Shown here: positions 63,173-64,000 of the stretch, piece by piece
Layout of the letters: the number at the start of each line of letters is the position of its first letter
Numbering within the stretch: position 1 is the stretch's first letter
Origin: Petrosia ficiformis
Lineage: Eukaryota; Porifera; Demospongiae; Haplosclerida; Petrosiidae
DNA: 64,000 nt
Reading direction: 5' to 3'
Assembly (NCBI GenBank): GCA_947044365.1
Contig: OX345640.1
Span: 8,305,088 to 8,369,087, forward strand
Program-made: the position numbers and the translations under genes
The notes under the pieces: generated by a model
The model's input: the letters and a program-made list of their open reading frames with translations, nothing else
Database searches by the model: none
Told to the model about the DNA's origin: nothing

Positions 63173-64000
63173 GTATGTTAAACTCTGTAGTAATATATAT
63201 TGTCATACCACTACTGTGTGCTTAATGTATACATATATGTATAGCATGTGCTTAACTGTCCTAATGTGTCTTAACTATACATTCCATATAGATGCTATGA
63301 ATACTATAATTGCATAGTGATACATTGTAGTCATGAAACGCTGTAGTTACTATACTAACATTCAACTATCATTGTATGCTAGCATACGATTAACTGTCCT
63401 AATGTGTCCTAACTATACATTCCATATGAATACATGTATGTGTAAATACTATTATAATTACATAGTGATACACTACATTACATATTGTCACTCCACTATT
63501 GTATGCTCTTAACTGTCGTGATGTGTCTTCCTATATATTCCAAATACATGCATGATGTCACAGCTATAAATATGGGTATACAATACTACCATATATGTAC
63601 ATATTATGATTATTTATCTCTGTAGATAGTATAAACTGTATATATGTATGTACATGTACACATGTATAATTATAGTGATTATAACAACACAGATAGCAAG
63701 CAAATATATTTTATATACTCATTTACTTGATAAGAAGCAGAAATATCATCTTTCTTGAGAAAAATGATAGTCTTGTCAGCCATTATTGTGCAATGGTGTC
63801 TGATATAGTAGAACAGATTTTCATATTTGATAGGGTTATCAGGTTTTGCAAATGGAAGTCTCGCTAATGCTTGTGTGTGATATTAGGGGTGAGCGGTATA
63901 CCGGTATTTAGTTGAAATTCTATATTCTTTCCTATACCGCGGTACGGTATTGCAAAATTTTTACATACCGAAATATCGAAATATACGATTAATTAAATAA
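63173..64000. other. Rhotekin-like intron sequence, to end of window
   Basis: No exon was recognised. From about 63883 a motif TTAGGGGTGAGCGGTATACC and several GGTATACCGGTAT-like inverted motifs appear, resembling the terminal part of a hAT-type element running off the window. Confidence 0.35.

Overview
This is animal nuclear DNA: AT-rich, gene-dense, with mostly small GT-AG introns (some about 50-60 bp) packed with microsatellites and foldback elements. The gene content (alpha-catenin, kinesin-6, rhotekin, CCDC186, SLC35A3, HIGD2A) is metazoan. The compact introns, short intergenic spacers and lineage-specific RING/TRAF/macro proteins fit an early-branching animal, most likely a demosponge. 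That assignment is inference; no rRNA or mitochondrial marker is present. All gene models were built by hand from splice sites, reading phase and family similarity recalled from knowledge; no search was run.

Layout. 1-5262 (+): 3' part of an SLC35A3-like Golgi UDP-GlcNAc transporter. 5462-5803 (-): HIGD2A-like mitochondrial protein. 6351-15268 (+): 23-exon alpha-catenin with a large Pro/Ser/Thr-rich insert. 16023-27993 (-): 21-exon kinesin-6 (KIF20-like). 28430-47394: an accessory block of ubiquitin/ADP-ribose genes. It holds a macro-domain Deltex E3 (28430-32210, +), a chimeric RING-TRAF-coiled coil-macro-RING-DTC gene (33000-37579, +), a decayed third copy (38508-39427), a RING/zf-TRAF coiled-coil gene (39900-41179, +), two tandem RING-zf-TRAF-macro genes on the minus strand (41753-43387 and 43953-45579) and a head-to-head plus-strand paralogue with a degenerate macro domain (45669-47394). 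47475-50134 (-): ankyrin-repeat protein. 51250-55997 (-): CCDC186-like Golgi/dense-core-vesicle coiled-coil protein. 56215-63172 (+, runs off the window): rhotekin-like Rho effector.

The accessory block is the most unusual part. In vertebrates the macro-domain protein PARP9 and the Deltex E3 ligase DTX3L act as a heterodimer in interferon-linked and DNA-damage signalling. Here a KH-like/macro module and a RING-DTC module sit in one polypeptide, and the same KH-like/macro module is also attached to TRAF-type RING proteins. The cluster is expanding by recent tandem duplication: two Deltex copies are nearly identical through introns and 3' flank, a third is broken, and one macro domain has lost its binding motif. 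This looks like a locally evolving ADP-ribose-reading E3 ligase family, plausibly for innate defence; that role is inference.

The rest is conserved cell biology with notable details: a roughly 300-residue insert in alpha-catenin, three 12-residue-spaced TQT motifs in the kinesin stalk, a perfect 144-bp inverted repeat in a kinesin intron, a 410-bp hAT-type MITE with an 8-bp target duplication, and several head-to-head gene pairs with 89-550 bp between start codons.
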